Source: an uncultured Nitrospirota bacterium (GTDB lineage: Bacteria; Nitrospirota; Nitrospiria; Nitrospirales; UBA8639). From it: a stretch of 37,236 nt of DNA. Below are positions 6,683-13,781 of this stretch, one piece after another. How positions within the stretch are numbered: the first letter of the stretch is position 1; every line of letters starts with the position of its first letter. The DNA lies in NCBI GenBank assembly GCA_937139405.1, contig CAKZPV010000011.1:1-37236 (forward strand). The letters are read 5' to 3'. A program made the position numbers and the translations under genes. The notes beneath the pieces were generated by a model. That model saw only the letters and a list, made by a program, of their open reading frames with translations, was not told the DNA's origin and made no database searches.

Positions 6683-7051
6683 ATGCCCATCTCAAAAGAA
6701 CGCATGAAGCTTTACCCGGGAGGATCGATCCATTCGAAAGAGTGGAAACAGTTTCGCGCGTTCTTGCTATTTCGTGCTGGCAACAAATGTGAGGGCACTC
6801 CCCAGCACCCAGATTGCCGAGCCCAGAATAGTAAAGCTCACCCTAAGACTGGCGGCAGGGTCGTGTTGACGATCGCCCACATGGATCATGATGAAAGCCA
6901 TGCAGATCCAGACCGCTGTAGAGCCCTCTGTCAGCGATGCCACAACAAATGGGATGCACCACACCGCCAGAAGAATGCCGCCCGTACACGGCGCCGTAAC
7001 GCTCCACAGATTGACGTTGAAGACTATCTGTCACTTGGGGGCGCGAACTGA
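6683..7051 (+). CDS. HNH-type metal-binding protein
   Basis: The product has 122 residues. It has an HNH-like layout: a first cysteine pair (C36 and 'PDCRAQ'), 'LTIAHMDHDE' as the central His-bearing strand, then 'CRALCQRCHNKWD' with the second metal-binding pair and His. Such proteins nick or cut double-stranded DNA or only bind it. A GGCGGGC-like strong ribosome site is absent; AAGGATG lies immediately before the start. The next gene is another HNH protein whose start shares the TGATG junction at 7049-7053. The pair sits directly after the recombination genes, so a role in DNA processing is likely. Confidence 0.75.
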   Translation: MPISKERMKLYPGGSIHSKEWKQFRAFLLFRAGNKCEGTPQHPDCRAQNSKAHPKTGGRVVLTIAHMDHDESHADPDRCRALCQRCHNKWDAPHRQKNAARTRRRNAPQIDVEDYLSLGGAN

Positions 7052-7464
7052 TGCCGAGAGCTGTCAAGGAATGGATCGCCAAGTCTGACGATACGAAGGT
7101 TCCTCCCCGGGTCCGCCAACGTTGTTTTGATAAGGTGAATGGCGTTTGCCACATCTGCAAAATTCAAATCAAGGTTGGTGAGACTTGGGAAGCTGATCAT
7201 ATCATTGCCTTGATCAATGGTGGTGAGAACAGAGAGAGCAATCTGGGGCCAGTCCACAAGCATTGTCACGTATCGAAAACAGCAATTGACGATAAAATCA
7301 AATCCAAGACTGCGAAGGTCAGAGGCCGGCATACAGGCGCTATCCGACCCAAGGCACAGTTGAAGTCAAAAGGCTTTGCCAAATCACCCAAGGGGAAGTC
7401 TTTGGCTCAACAGGCCGGTTTGAATCCCCTCCCACCCAAACAGCTATATGGAGCGCGGACATGA
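7051..7464 (+). CDS. HNH endonuclease
   Basis: The product has 137 residues. The clear HNH motif is 'CHICKIQI' (first CxxC, residues 33-36), 'WEADHIIALINGG' with the catalytic DH, 'NRESNL' as the central Asn, and 'HKHCHVSKT' as the final C/H elements. A basic tail from about residue 80 (KIKSKTAKVRGRH, KSKGFAKSPKGKS) would bind DNA. It overlaps the upstream HNH gene by one base at TGATG. HNH proteins of this size occur either as homing-type nucleases or as packaging partners; here it is far from the terminase genes and in the early operon. Confidence 0.85.
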   Translation: MPRAVKEWIAKSDDTKVPPRVRQRCFDKVNGVCHICKIQIKVGETWEADHIIALINGGENRESNLGPVHKHCHVSKTAIDDKIKSKTAKVRGRHTGAIRPKAQLKSKGFAKSPKGKSLAQQAGLNPLPPKQLYGART

Positions 7465-8045
7465 CACAATCAGTAGACAAAAGATCAGTTGCAACAGATG
7501 CGCTAGAAACACTCGGCAATATCATTGATGAATCTGCGGGTGGACGAGATGCAATTCACATCGCAGTTGAGCCTGTGATTGCAAATACCAACCTGTTTCC
7601 TGGGGCACATGTTGGTATCACCACAACCGATGGGAAAACCTATGCTGTCCCAGTTGCTCCGGGTGTCGAGGGAGTGGGAATTGTGGACCCGTTTATCAAT
7701 TGTCCCGTTAAGCCGGGGGATATGTTCTGGCTGCTTGTATATCCAAGAGAAATCACCAGTCTTCGCCATGTATGGGCGCACCCCGCGTTTGATGACCCAA
7801 CAGAAGCACCCCAGACTTCTGACCCCAAAGAGGAATCCATTGCTTGGATCAAAGACTACGCCGCCAATCTAAATGTCGGTTACGACGATTTGATGGATTC
7901 GGCGGGGGAGTGGATAAAATACGAAGACTACATGGTGCGCGGCGGAATTCTTGAGGGAGAACACACCTCAGACGAATTTTGGAGACATTTCGAAACTGTC
8001 ACAGGGACGCGGGGAGCGGGTAACTTCTTCTCCTGCTCTTGCTGA
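7461..8045 (+). CDS. Conserved phage protein of unknown function (GDMFWLLVYPR family)
   Basis: The product has 194 residues. The middle carries 'KPGDMFWLLVYPREITSLRH' followed by VWAHPAF, a pattern I associate with a widespread phage protein of unknown function; this association is from memory. The N-terminal half is beta-rich (IHIAVEP, GAHVGITTTDGKTYAVPV), and the C-terminal end is acidic with a terminal CSC. It overlaps the HNH gene stop by 4 bp (ATGA). No catalytic motif is visible. The family membership is moderate, the gene call strong. Confidence 0.75.
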   Translation: MTQSVDKRSVATDALETLGNIIDESAGGRDAIHIAVEPVIANTNLFPGAHVGITTTDGKTYAVPVAPGVEGVGIVDPFINCPVKPGDMFWLLVYPREITSLRHVWAHPAFDDPTEAPQTSDPKEESIAWIKDYAANLNVGYDDLMDSAGEWIKYEDYMVRGGILEGEHTSDEFWRHFETVTGTRGAGNFFSCSC

Positions 8046-8046
8046 C

Positions 8047-8385
8047 ATGACCGACCTCACCAAGCTCAATCCTACAGACCTGCTATTGGCCATAGAGAAG
8101 GCTCACAACGGCGAATATCCTGTTTCTGGTCCATATGCAGCCAAACTCATGATGGACGCCTGTGAGCGATGGGAGCCGATAGCTACAGCTCCAGAATATA
8201 CAAAGGTTCTGTTATTTGATCAGAACTCAATGATTTATATTGGGGCATATGATCCTTACTTTCGTGAAGATCACGGTGCTTGGGTGGAATCTTGTGACGA
8301 GATGTACGTCAGGGCTCCCACTCACTGGAGGCCCTTACCAAATCCACCAGATCTGGGTGAAGCGCATTTAATGGGAGGGAAGTGA
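8047..8385 (+). CDS. DUF551-like small early protein
   Basis: ATG 8047 directly follows the upstream stop (8045), which favours it over the earlier in-frame start that would run back through that gene. The product has 112 residues. The C-terminal half has the pattern WEPIATAPEYTKVLLFD, then YIGAYDP, then 'PTHWRPLPNPP', which is typical of DUF551 and related short phage proteins (closing THW-PLP-PP motif). The function of this family is unknown. Its stop is 1 bp before the next start. Confidence 0.7.
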   Translation: MTDLTKLNPTDLLLAIEKAHNGEYPVSGPYAAKLMMDACERWEPIATAPEYTKVLLFDQNSMIYIGAYDPYFREDHGAWVESCDEMYVRAPTHWRPLPNPPDLGEAHLMGGK

Positions 8386-8386
8386 G

Positions 8387-8668
8387 ATGAGCAATTTAGT
8401 CGATGTAGATATGTCCCCGCTTTTCCTGCGAGTGGACCATGTTGCCGCTGATATGCCGCCTTCTCACGCAGTCAAACATATGTGTCGTTTAGCTGATCGA
8501 ATGGGTCTGATGGTGTGCTGTGAAGTTAATGGGGTTGATGTGTCCGTTCATCCTGAAACCAATGAGAATGTGATGATGGATCGCTATGATCGAGCATTGG
8601 AGAAAAATGCGAAATGGGTAACTTCAAACATGTCACCCATCACGCTCAACCAAGCGGGAGGGAAGTGA
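8387..8668 (+). CDS. Hypothetical early protein (93 aa)
   Basis: The start follows the DUF551-like gene by one base, with GGGAGGGAAG just upstream as a strong ribosome site. The protein is soluble with three cysteines in the middle (HMCRLADRMGLMVCCEVNG). A helix then a beta hairpin are likely. I recognise no family. Its last codons (AGGK) and the upstream gene's (MGGK) are both encoded by the next gene's ribosome site, a sign of tight operon packing. Confidence 0.65.
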   Translation: MSNLVDVDMSPLFLRVDHVAADMPPSHAVKHMCRLADRMGLMVCCEVNGVDVSVHPETNENVMMDRYDRALEKNAKWVTSNMSPITLNQAGGK

Positions 8669-8669
8669 G

Positions 8670-8900
8670 ATGGAAACCGATGGCCCAGACTTTGAAGCGC
8701 ACGAGAATTTTGAGGTGTTCTGCGACGGCTCGTACTACGACATGTGGTGCGTAAGACCAAAGGGATCAAAGGATTTCAATTCCACGCTTCACTTCACGAA
8801 GGAGCGAGATGCAATCCATGCATCGCACACGATTGCTGGATGGATGAAGCCACCCCAATCCCCTCCCCGCAACACCGATAACGAACTGACGAAGAGCTGA
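8670..8900 (+). CDS. Hypothetical early protein (76 aa)
   Basis: The start lies one base after the previous stop and shares a GGGAGGGAAG ribosome site. The sequence is acidic at the N-terminus, then has an aromatic beta-like core ('FEVFCDGSYYDMWCVRP') and a helix with AIHASHTIAGWM. The core resembles short beta-sheet phage proteins of unknown role; no family is assigned. The adjacent DHH gene starts 10 bp further on. Confidence 0.65.
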   Translation: METDGPDFEAHENFEVFCDGSYYDMWCVRPKGSKDFNSTLHFTKERDAIHASHTIAGWMKPPQSPPRNTDNELTKS

Positions 8901-8910
8901 GGAACAGAAG

Positions 8911-9759
8911 ATGAAACCTGATATTTGTATTTACCACGCCAATTGTGACGATGGATTTGCCGCTGCTTATGCTGTCTGGAAACGATTTGGCGACGAAGTT
9001 GAATTCATCCCTTGCCAATACGGTCGAGACGCACCTGACGTTACCGGCAAAGACGTTTTGATTGTCGACTTCTCGTTTAAGAAACCAGAGATGACCGAGA
9101 TGGGCAGACAGGCTCAACGGGTGATTGTTCTTGACCACCACAAGACGGCTGAAAAAGAGCTTGAAGACTTCCTCAAGATGGATTGCCCAAACGGTCCATT
9201 TGAGAAGCGTTATGCAGACAGATTGACGGAAGGTGTTGGCGTTTGTTTCGACATGGAGAAATCTGGTTGCCGACTGGCCTGGGAGTATTGCTTTGGCAGT
9301 GACCCGATGCCTGACTGGTTTGCGGCGGTTGAAGACCGGGATCTGTGGCGCTTTTCCCTCCCCCACACCAAAGAGATTTGCATCTCAATCCGCTCGAACC
9401 CACGTGATTTTGTACTATGGGACACATTCGACGCGGAGTCGCTGAAGCAAGACGGAACCGCAATCCAACGCTATGTCGACATGATTGTGAGCAATATCTG
9501 TGAGACGGCTTTTGTCGAGAACATCGGCGGTCACAGCGTACCGGTTGCTTCTTGCTCATATGACTTCGTTTCAGAGACAGCCCATCAACTTCTGCACAAA
9601 AACCCAGAAGCACCATTCGCGGCGTGTCTGGTCAGATCACATGACGGAATGACCTATTCACTTCGTTCTATGGATGACCGGATGGACGTTTCAGAGATTG
9701 CCAAAGCCAATGGCGGCGGTGGGCATCGAAACGCTGCTGGCTTTCGAGTGCAGCTCTAA
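8911..9759 (+). CDS. DHH/DHHA1 phosphoesterase
   Basis: The product has 282 residues. The DHH domain motifs are 'YHANCDDGFAAAYAV' (residues 8-22), 'VLIVDFSF' (49-56), the signature DHH at 75-77 and 'EDRDLW' at 141-146; the DHHA1 signature 'GGGGHRNAAGF' lies at 268-278. All metal-binding Asp/His positions appear intact. Family members with this two-domain plan hydrolyse short oligonucleotides or cyclic-dinucleotide products, using manganese. In a phage early operon it could recycle short RNAs or destroy a nucleotide signal of host defence; the second idea is inference. A good GAGG ribosome site precedes it. Confidence 0.88.
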   Translation: MKPDICIYHANCDDGFAAAYAVWKRFGDEVEFIPCQYGRDAPDVTGKDVLIVDFSFKKPEMTEMGRQAQRVIVLDHHKTAEKELEDFLKMDCPNGPFEKRYADRLTEGVGVCFDMEKSGCRLAWEYCFGSDPMPDWFAAVEDRDLWRFSLPHTKEICISIRSNPRDFVLWDTFDAESLKQDGTAIQRYVDMIVSNICETAFVENIGGHSVPVASCSYDFVSETAHQLLHKNPEAPFAACLVRSHDGMTYSLRSMDDRMDVSEIAKANGGGGHRNAAGFRVQL

Positions 9760-9785
9760 CCCCAAAGTCAGGATAGGAGACAACG

Positions 9786-10007
9786 ATGGGAATCACATTT
9801 GATGAGTACCAATTTCTAAAGCTAATCAGGCGCAGCCCCACAGGACCCAACGGATACGCAAATGTATCAAAAATTCTCTGGAAGTTTGTTGTTGGGTTTA
9901 GGCACCAAGAACTGATCGACCACAGCGAAAACGAGGATGGGACAGGTTATGTCCGTCTGTCAGAAAAAGGGAAAACTGTGCTGGAATACTCACCGATCCC
10001 GAACTGA
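9786..10007 (+). CDS. Small winged-helix-like protein
   Basis: The product has 73 residues with AGGAGA 7 nt upstream. The layout 'EYQFLKLIRRSP', a helix with 'ANVSKILWKFVV', 'HQELIDHSEN' and a hairpin 'GYVRLSEKGKTVLEY' is what a winged helix-turn-helix domain looks like: three helices and a wing ending in 'LSEKGK'. It may be a DNA-binding regulator and is the best candidate regulator in the window, but no recognition helix can be proven by eye. Confidence 0.65.
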   Translation: MGITFDEYQFLKLIRRSPTGPNGYANVSKILWKFVVGFRHQELIDHSENEDGTGYVRLSEKGKTVLEYSPIPN

Positions 10008-10040
10008 TTTAACCACCCTCATAGCGCCATAGGAGAAGAC

Positions 10041-10241
10041 ATGGCAGAGATCGCACAAAAGCTGAGACCCTTCAACACACCAAATTATGTGATTGTCGAA
10101 ATGCCCCCAAGGCCAAGGCAAGAAGGCTTTGTCGAAGGACCCAAGTATCATCTGCGCGACGTTCCCGAAGAAACGATTGTTCAAATGTGTGAGGACTTCA
10201 AAGCCGAGGTGCTCAGAAAACACCATTCGAAGCCCGCCTAA
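10041..10241 (+). CDS. Hypothetical early protein (66 aa)
   Basis: ATG 10041 has AGGAG about 6 nt upstream. The protein is soluble, with a proline-rich strand region (VIVEMPPRPRQEGF) and a C-terminal helix ('PEETIVQMCEDFKAEVLRKH'). I recognise no family. It belongs to the early operon by orientation and spacing. Confidence 0.6.
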   Translation: MAEIAQKLRPFNTPNYVIVEMPPRPRQEGFVEGPKYHLRDVPEETIVQMCEDFKAEVLRKHHSKPA

Positions 10242-10284
10242 CCCATGACAGCCCGTCTACCAGTAACCAAACATGTGATGCGTA

Positions 10285-10488
10285 ATGGCCCGTAAAAAGT
10301 GCGCAATAAGCCAGGATGAAGTTGCCAGAATGCTCAAGGGCGTTGCTAAGGCAGGGCTCGATGTGCACAGCGTTACGTTGGAAAACGGCCGGCTTGCGGT
10401 TGTGATCAACGGGGATGATGGGGAAAAACGGGATTTAGCGTTTGACGGGAAAGCAAAGGAAGAACCTCTATTGAGGGAACCTGTCTGA
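10285..10488 (+). CDS. Small pre-integrase protein
   Basis: The product has 67 residues. The N-terminal helix 'ISQDEVARMLKGVAKAGLDV' followed by 'SVTLENGRLAVVIN' resembles the short proteins often found directly before tyrosine integrases in rhizobial prophages. It is the right size and place for an excisionase or directionality factor, but no winged helix is obvious. It shares a TGATG junction with the integrase gene (1-base overlap), so the two are translated together. Confidence 0.65.
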   Translation: MARKKCAISQDEVARMLKGVAKAGLDVHSVTLENGRLAVVINGDDGEKRDLAFDGKAKEEPLLREPV

Positions 10489-11534
10489 TGAATCCCGATG
10501 AAATGAAACTGGATCTGCCCCACATTACAACTCGCCCTAAAGGTGGTGGTGGACTTCGGTATTATTTTCGCAGACGTGGGCAACCTGCCGTAAGGCTCCC
10601 TGACGAGCCTCTATCCCCTGAATTTATGAAGGCCTATCACGCTCAGCTCAATCGGAAGGCAGAGCCCAAATCGGGCTATGAAGGCACGTTCGAATGGCTG
10701 TGTGATCAATACATGGATTGCGCAGGCTTCAAAGGATTGGCGAAAGCCACCCGCGATGCCAGGTCAAGAGTAATCAGATCCATGATCAACGAGCCCATTG
10801 ACCCCAAATATCCAGAGACGTTCGGCAGAGAGAAAGCAGCCAGTTTTAAGGCTAAACACGTCCGCGCACTGCGAGATCGTAAGTTTGACGTGCCCAATGC
10901 TGCCAACGAGCGAATCAAGATCCTCAATCAGATATTTGGAATGGCTGTAGCTCGGGGCTGGCGAGATGATATCCCATCGCGTGATGTTGAGAAGATTGTT
11001 ATCAAATCAGATGGCCATGAAACAGCCACAGATGCCCACATAGAGCAGTTCTTTGCCTATCATGCCGAAACCATGCCTGTGCTCGCTATGCGCCTCCTGA
11101 CGGCCTTTGGTATGCGTGTGAGTGATCTACGAAAGGTTGGGCCGCAGCACGTAAATGACGGTGTCCTGGTCTTTGTCACCGAAAAGACGAATATGAAGTG
11201 TGAATTGCCAGTACCGAAAGAACTGTTCACTGATCTGCAGCCATCGGGTGACCTCGTCTTTATGAAGACAACCTATGGCCAAGCTTTCAGAAGCAAGAAA
11301 GCGATGTCGGCCAGAGTGTCCAAATGGTTCAAACAGGCCGGCATTGAGGGAATCACCGCCCACTCGGTCAGAAAGTGGCTGGCAACGCGCATGGCTGAGA
11401 ACGGCGCTACCGAATATGAATTGATGTCTTGGTTTGGATGGAAAGACCCGAAAGAAGCGCGCCCCTATATCCAGAAAGTGCAACGTCAAAAGCTGGCTCA
11501 AACAGCCGCAAAGGCCACCAAATTCAGAGGTTAG
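10488..11534 (+). CDS. int: Tyrosine site-specific integrase
   Basis: The product has 348 residues. The catalytic domain runs from about residue 180: Arg210 in 'FGMRVSDLRK', a Lys near 233-237, His292-x-x-Arg295 in 'AHSVRKW', Trp318 in 'WFGWKD' at the usual second histidine position, and the nucleophile Tyr327 in 'ARPYIQK'. A core-binding domain lies at about 65-170 (FEWLCDQYM). The N-terminal 30 residues with 'LRYYFRRRGQ' fit an arm-binding segment. It would integrate and excise the phage at the attP just downstream. The His-to-Trp change is common in this group. Together with the arm sites this marks the phage as temperate. Confidence 0.92.
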   Translation: MNPDEMKLDLPHITTRPKGGGGLRYYFRRRGQPAVRLPDEPLSPEFMKAYHAQLNRKAEPKSGYEGTFEWLCDQYMDCAGFKGLAKATRDARSRVIRSMINEPIDPKYPETFGREKAASFKAKHVRALRDRKFDVPNAANERIKILNQIFGMAVARGWRDDIPSRDVEKIVIKSDGHETATDAHIEQFFAYHAETMPVLAMRLLTAFGMRVSDLRKVGPQHVNDGVLVFVTEKTNMKCELPVPKELFTDLQPSGDLVFMKTTYGQAFRSKKAMSARVSKWFKQAGIEGITAHSVRKWLATRMAENGATEYELMSWFGWKDPKEARPYIQKVQRQKLAQTAAKATKFRG

Positions 11535-11546
11535 AGGACCAAAGCC

Positions 11547-11762
11547 GTGACAGTAATGTTCCCTCAGATCACAATTACACAGAATTTAAACATCTGCCGA
11601 AACGATGACGACGTTTGTTTGCAAATAGACAATGACATGGATGGCGGGATGGAGACACATCTAACCGTCGCACAGATTCAGGTTTTGATTGATCAATTGG
11701 AAGTACTGAAAAACGACATCGCTGAGCGAGACAGGAACGCTATTGAAAGGGGTGGCAAATGA
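11547..11762 (+). CDS. Hypothetical 71-aa protein after the integrase
   Basis: GTG 11547 is chosen because AGAGGA lies 8 nt upstream; the in-frame ATG 11556 has no ribosome site. The protein has a beta-strand N-terminal half with an acidic patch (NDDDVCLQIDND) and a C-terminal helix ('VAQIQVLIDQLEVLKNDIAE') that could dimerise. No family is recognised. It is the last plus-strand gene before the attP region. Confidence 0.6.
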   Translation: MTVMFPQITITQNLNICRNDDDVCLQIDNDMDGGMETHLTVAQIQVLIDQLEVLKNDIAERDRNAIERGGK

Positions 11763-11767
11763 TCGAA

Positions 11768-11951
11768 TGTGTAACGTTTCCCAGAGCATTACACCCCATT
11801 CCGTGTAACGTCATTACTAAGATTCTGATATTTAATAAGAAAAAGTGGTAGCTGGAGGCCTCGCCCGGTCTTCCGACCTTTTTGGCCCTAAACGTTTTTC
11901 TGTGTAACAGGTGACGTTGATTCGCCCGTCATTCGATATCAATGTGTAACG
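11768..11951. other. attP: Probable attP: arm-type repeats around a tRNA-like core
   Basis: GTGTAAC-type sites occur at 11768-11776 (TGTGTAACG), 11802-11810 (CGTGTAACG), 11901-11909 (TGTGTAACA) and 11943-11951 (TGTGTAACG), plus an inverted copy (ATTACAC, 11788-11794). Two direct sites lie on each side of a stretch of about 90 bp. In that stretch the minus strand reads CCTCCAGCTACCAC at about 11846-11859, like a tRNA acceptor end plus CCA. Arms flanking a tRNA-like core beside the integrase gene is the standard attP plan. A small hairpin GGTC/GACC with T5 (11867-11883) could be a weak terminator of the early operon. Confidence 0.65.
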
Positions 11952-12040
11952 CTGACTTGATCCCCTCACCTATTCCAGATATCTCAGTCAACGCGGATGA
12001 CGAGGCCCGCTCCTGACAACTGAATATCTGGAGAAGCCTC

Positions 12041-12259
12041 ATGGCCCGACGTGGCACACTCAACACATTTGTAATCTTGGAAGCTTTGAGAGATGGGCGG
12101 CGCGGTACTGTATTGGTATCAAGCGCGGCCAAGATCAATGGTCCTGCCTATCGAAAGGCGGATATTGCCAGAAAGGCAATCGATGATCTTGCAGAAGAAT
12201 TAACTGGTGATGGAAAAGTGCTTTGGGCTGGGCAGCATACGATTGGGAAAGTGAGTTAG
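12041..12259 (+). CDS. Hypothetical 72-aa basic protein
   Basis: ATG 12041 has GGAG at 12030-12033, 7 nt upstream. The product is rich in Arg, Lys and Ala, with likely helices ('FVILEALRDGRRG', 'ARKAIDDLAEELTG'). I recognise no family. It lies beyond attP from the integrase, so on integration it would be separated from the early operon. It converges with the late operon and overlaps the last late gene by 4 bp at 12256-12259. Confidence 0.55.
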   Translation: MARRGTLNTFVILEALRDGRRGTVLVSSAAKINGPAYRKADIARKAIDDLAEELTGDGKVLWAGQHTIGKVS

Positions 12260-12720
12260 TTCCAGAACCTCGATCGAGTTCGCCACATTGCCGGTAATCC
12301 GAAATAGCGACACTCGTGCAGGACATCAGTGTAAGTTTGATGAAACTGATAGATCGGCACATTCGCAATCCATGGCCCTGCTGAGAACTTACCGTTGTCT
12401 CTTAGCTCCGGTGGGCCTGGTGCAATCGTAATTGGAACAGATTGCCCGCTACGGCTCCCCAGATGCCCGTCAAGAGCCGCATAGCTGCATTCTGGCCTCA
12501 ACCTTGCTGATTCCAACCAGAACGCTGTGTGAGTGCCCATCGGGTCAATATCTGCATCGGTGAACTTGAGTGGATTTGTTTGGTTTGTGCCAACGGCTTT
12601 CACAAGTACCATGGGAGCGGCGGCAGGAAGTACCCTGCCCTCTACATTGACGATCCATGCCCATGCAAAGAAGACAAGCAAATACCAATATGCAGGCCGA
12701 ACACGAAAGCGGGCCATCAT
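12256..12720 (-). CDS. Membrane-anchored protein, last gene of the late operon
   Basis: The product has 154 residues. One N-terminal membrane segment ('YWYLLVFFAWAWIVNV', about residues 11-26) follows Arg-rich residues, so the rest would lie in the periplasm. The exported part has two cysteines (RPECSYA, HECRYFG) and no catalytic motif I know. The start overlaps the holin candidate's stop by 4 bp. Its place in the lysis end of the operon suggests a lysis accessory or a conversion protein; there is no direct evidence for either. Confidence 0.65.
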   Translation of the reverse strand: MMARFRVRPAYWYLLVFFAWAWIVNVEGRVLPAAAPMVLVKAVGTNQTNPLKFTDADIDPMGTHTAFWLESARLRPECSYAALDGHLGSRSGQSVPITIAPGPPELRDNGKFSAGPWIANVPIYQFHQTYTDVLHECRYFGLPAMWRTRSRFWN

Positions 12721-13025
12721 TTTTTCCCTCTCAGTGCATTGATGAATTCAAGGATCTTCTCACTGCTCGAGGTGATGGAGATCAGGGACCGCATGATCCC
12801 CTCGCCGGTCAGTGCCCAGACAGCGGCAACCAGAACCTCATATTGATCTGGGTTGAGTTCCAGATAGGCAATCGTCGGCTTGGTGAATGCCCAGGCTGAG
12901 AACAGTGCACAGGCCACCATTGCCGCAATACGGCCCAAACTGTGATTTTCGGATGTGACCAGCTTCACAACCGTCGCCCCCGCTACAGCCAGCCAAAAGC
13001 CACCTTCGTGCCCCAAGAAGTTCAT
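12717..13025 (-). CDS. Putative holin
   Basis: The product has 102 residues with three likely membrane segments: 'FWLAVAGATVVKLV' (about 10-23), 'IAAMVACALFSAWAF' (33-47) and 'YEVLVAAVWALTGEGIMRSL' (62-81), then a charged tail ending in RGKK. Small size, multiple hydrophobic segments and a place between spanins and the operon end fit a holin that permeabilises the inner membrane and releases the endolysin. The ribosome site AGGAAC lies about 7 nt upstream. The call rests on topology and position; no holin signature is specific. Confidence 0.65.
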   Translation of the reverse strand: MNFLGHEGGFWLAVAGATVVKLVTSENHSLGRIAAMVACALFSAWAFTKPTIAYLELNPDQYEVLVAAVWALTGEGIMRSLISITSSSEKILEFINALRGKK

Positions 13026-13035
13026 TGCTCAGTTC

Positions 13036-13365
13036 CTATGTCTTAGGTTCTTTTGAAGGTGTTTTGGGCGCCGCTTGCCAATCTCGGCCAGCAGCAACGA
13101 TACATGCCATTTTGGGTGACGGCAGTATGATCAAGATTGTGAATGTGTTGGCTTTGTCAGAATGCCAGAATTCGACCGTAGCCTTGCCACCGGACGCGAT
13201 CCCGACTGCCTTATTCAGTTCCCCATATTTTTTGGTGATGTGATTGGTCATCCGCTCATATGGCGAGCATGCAAGAGTTCTGCTTAAGGCTATCGCCGGT
13301 GCGGATATGAGCATTGCGGTCGCGATTATGGCGATTCCGGCCAGAATATTCCCAAATCGGGTCAT
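13036..13365 (-). CDS. Exported small protein (CxPYxxM / KYGE type)
   Basis: The product has 109 residues. A signal peptide is clear: basic start, hydrophobic 'ILAGIAIIATAMLISAPAIA', with cleavage expected after ALA/SA near residue 27. The mature part has the order 'ACSPYERM', 'ITKKYGE', 'TFTILIILPSPKMACIVAAG' and 'RDW', matching a family of exported proteins common in rhizobial genomes and prophages (two cysteines that could form a disulfide). The function is unknown. The spacing to its neighbours is 1-10 bp, so it belongs to the late operon. Confidence 0.7.
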   Translation of the reverse strand: MTRFGNILAGIAIIATAMLISAPAIALSRTLACSPYERMTNHITKKYGELNKAVGIASGGKATVEFWHSDKANTFTILIILPSPKMACIVAAGRDWQAAPKTPSKEPKT

Positions 13366-13366
13366 T

Positions 13367-13603
13367 TTATCGCCTACTCTCTGGCTTTATGCACCCCGGA
13401 TGAGTCCGGCATGTGCGATTGTTGGATGCGATCACCTCGACAGCCCGTCGATTGCCGTTTTTGGCCACCAGGTCGGCGTCAGAGCGCGTTAGAGGGATGT
13501 GTTGATATCCAGTGCCCTGGACAAGACCACCCGTTGCTGAGCAGCTAATCAGTAGGAAACTCGTCAAGCAGATCATCAAGAGGCTTGTTGCTGAGTTCAG
13601 CAT
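13367..13603 (-). CDS. o-spanin (Rz1-like lipoprotein)
   Basis: The product has 78 residues. A type II signal peptide ends in the lipobox LISC (Cys21), followed by a short periplasmic part ('IPLTRSDADLVAKNGNRRAV' and a 'NNRTC' end) like the outer-membrane spanin of alphaproteobacterial phages. It overlaps the 3' end of the i-spanin gene by 59 bp in another frame, the typical Rz/Rz1 arrangement. Together the two proteins would fuse inner and outer membranes in the last step of lysis. The C-terminal Cys pair is unusual for Rz1 but common in this subgroup. Confidence 0.72.
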   Translation of the reverse strand: MLNSATSLLMICLTSFLLISCSATGGLVQGTGYQHIPLTRSDADLVAKNGNRRAVEVIASNNRTCRTHPGCIKPESRR

Positions 13604-13781
13604 CGTTCTTCACCTTATCGTTGAGGGTCTTTGCGTCATTGGCTTTCAGCTTGTTTTCGAGCTTCTGGGCACCGCGTTGCTCAGTTCGATATTCCCAATA
13701 TTTGTAGGCACCCAGGGCCAGTGTAACCGCGGCTATTCCCGCAATGACTTTTTGGGGAAGGCCAAACGCAAAGCCCATCAT
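13545..13781 (-). CDS. i-spanin (Rz-like)
   Basis: The product has 78 residues. An N-terminal membrane anchor ('VIAGIAAVTLALGAYKYW', about 12-29) precedes a charged helical, coiled-coil-like periplasmic part (TEQRGAQKLENKLKANDAKTL). This is the inner-membrane spanin topology. It overlaps the endolysin stop by 4 bp and the o-spanin gene by 59 bp. The protein is shorter than many Rz proteins, but the anchor plus coiled coil plus overlapping lipoprotein gene makes the call good. Confidence 0.75.
   Translation of the reverse strand: MMGFAFGLPQKVIAGIAAVTLALGAYKYWEYRTEQRGAQKLENKLKANDAKTLNDKVKNDAELSNKPLDDLLDEFPTD

Noticed and set aside
8794-9366. 190-aa open frame on the minus strand
   Set aside because: Antisense to the DHH phosphoesterase, whose catalytic motifs are intact; the minus frame has no recognisable pattern.
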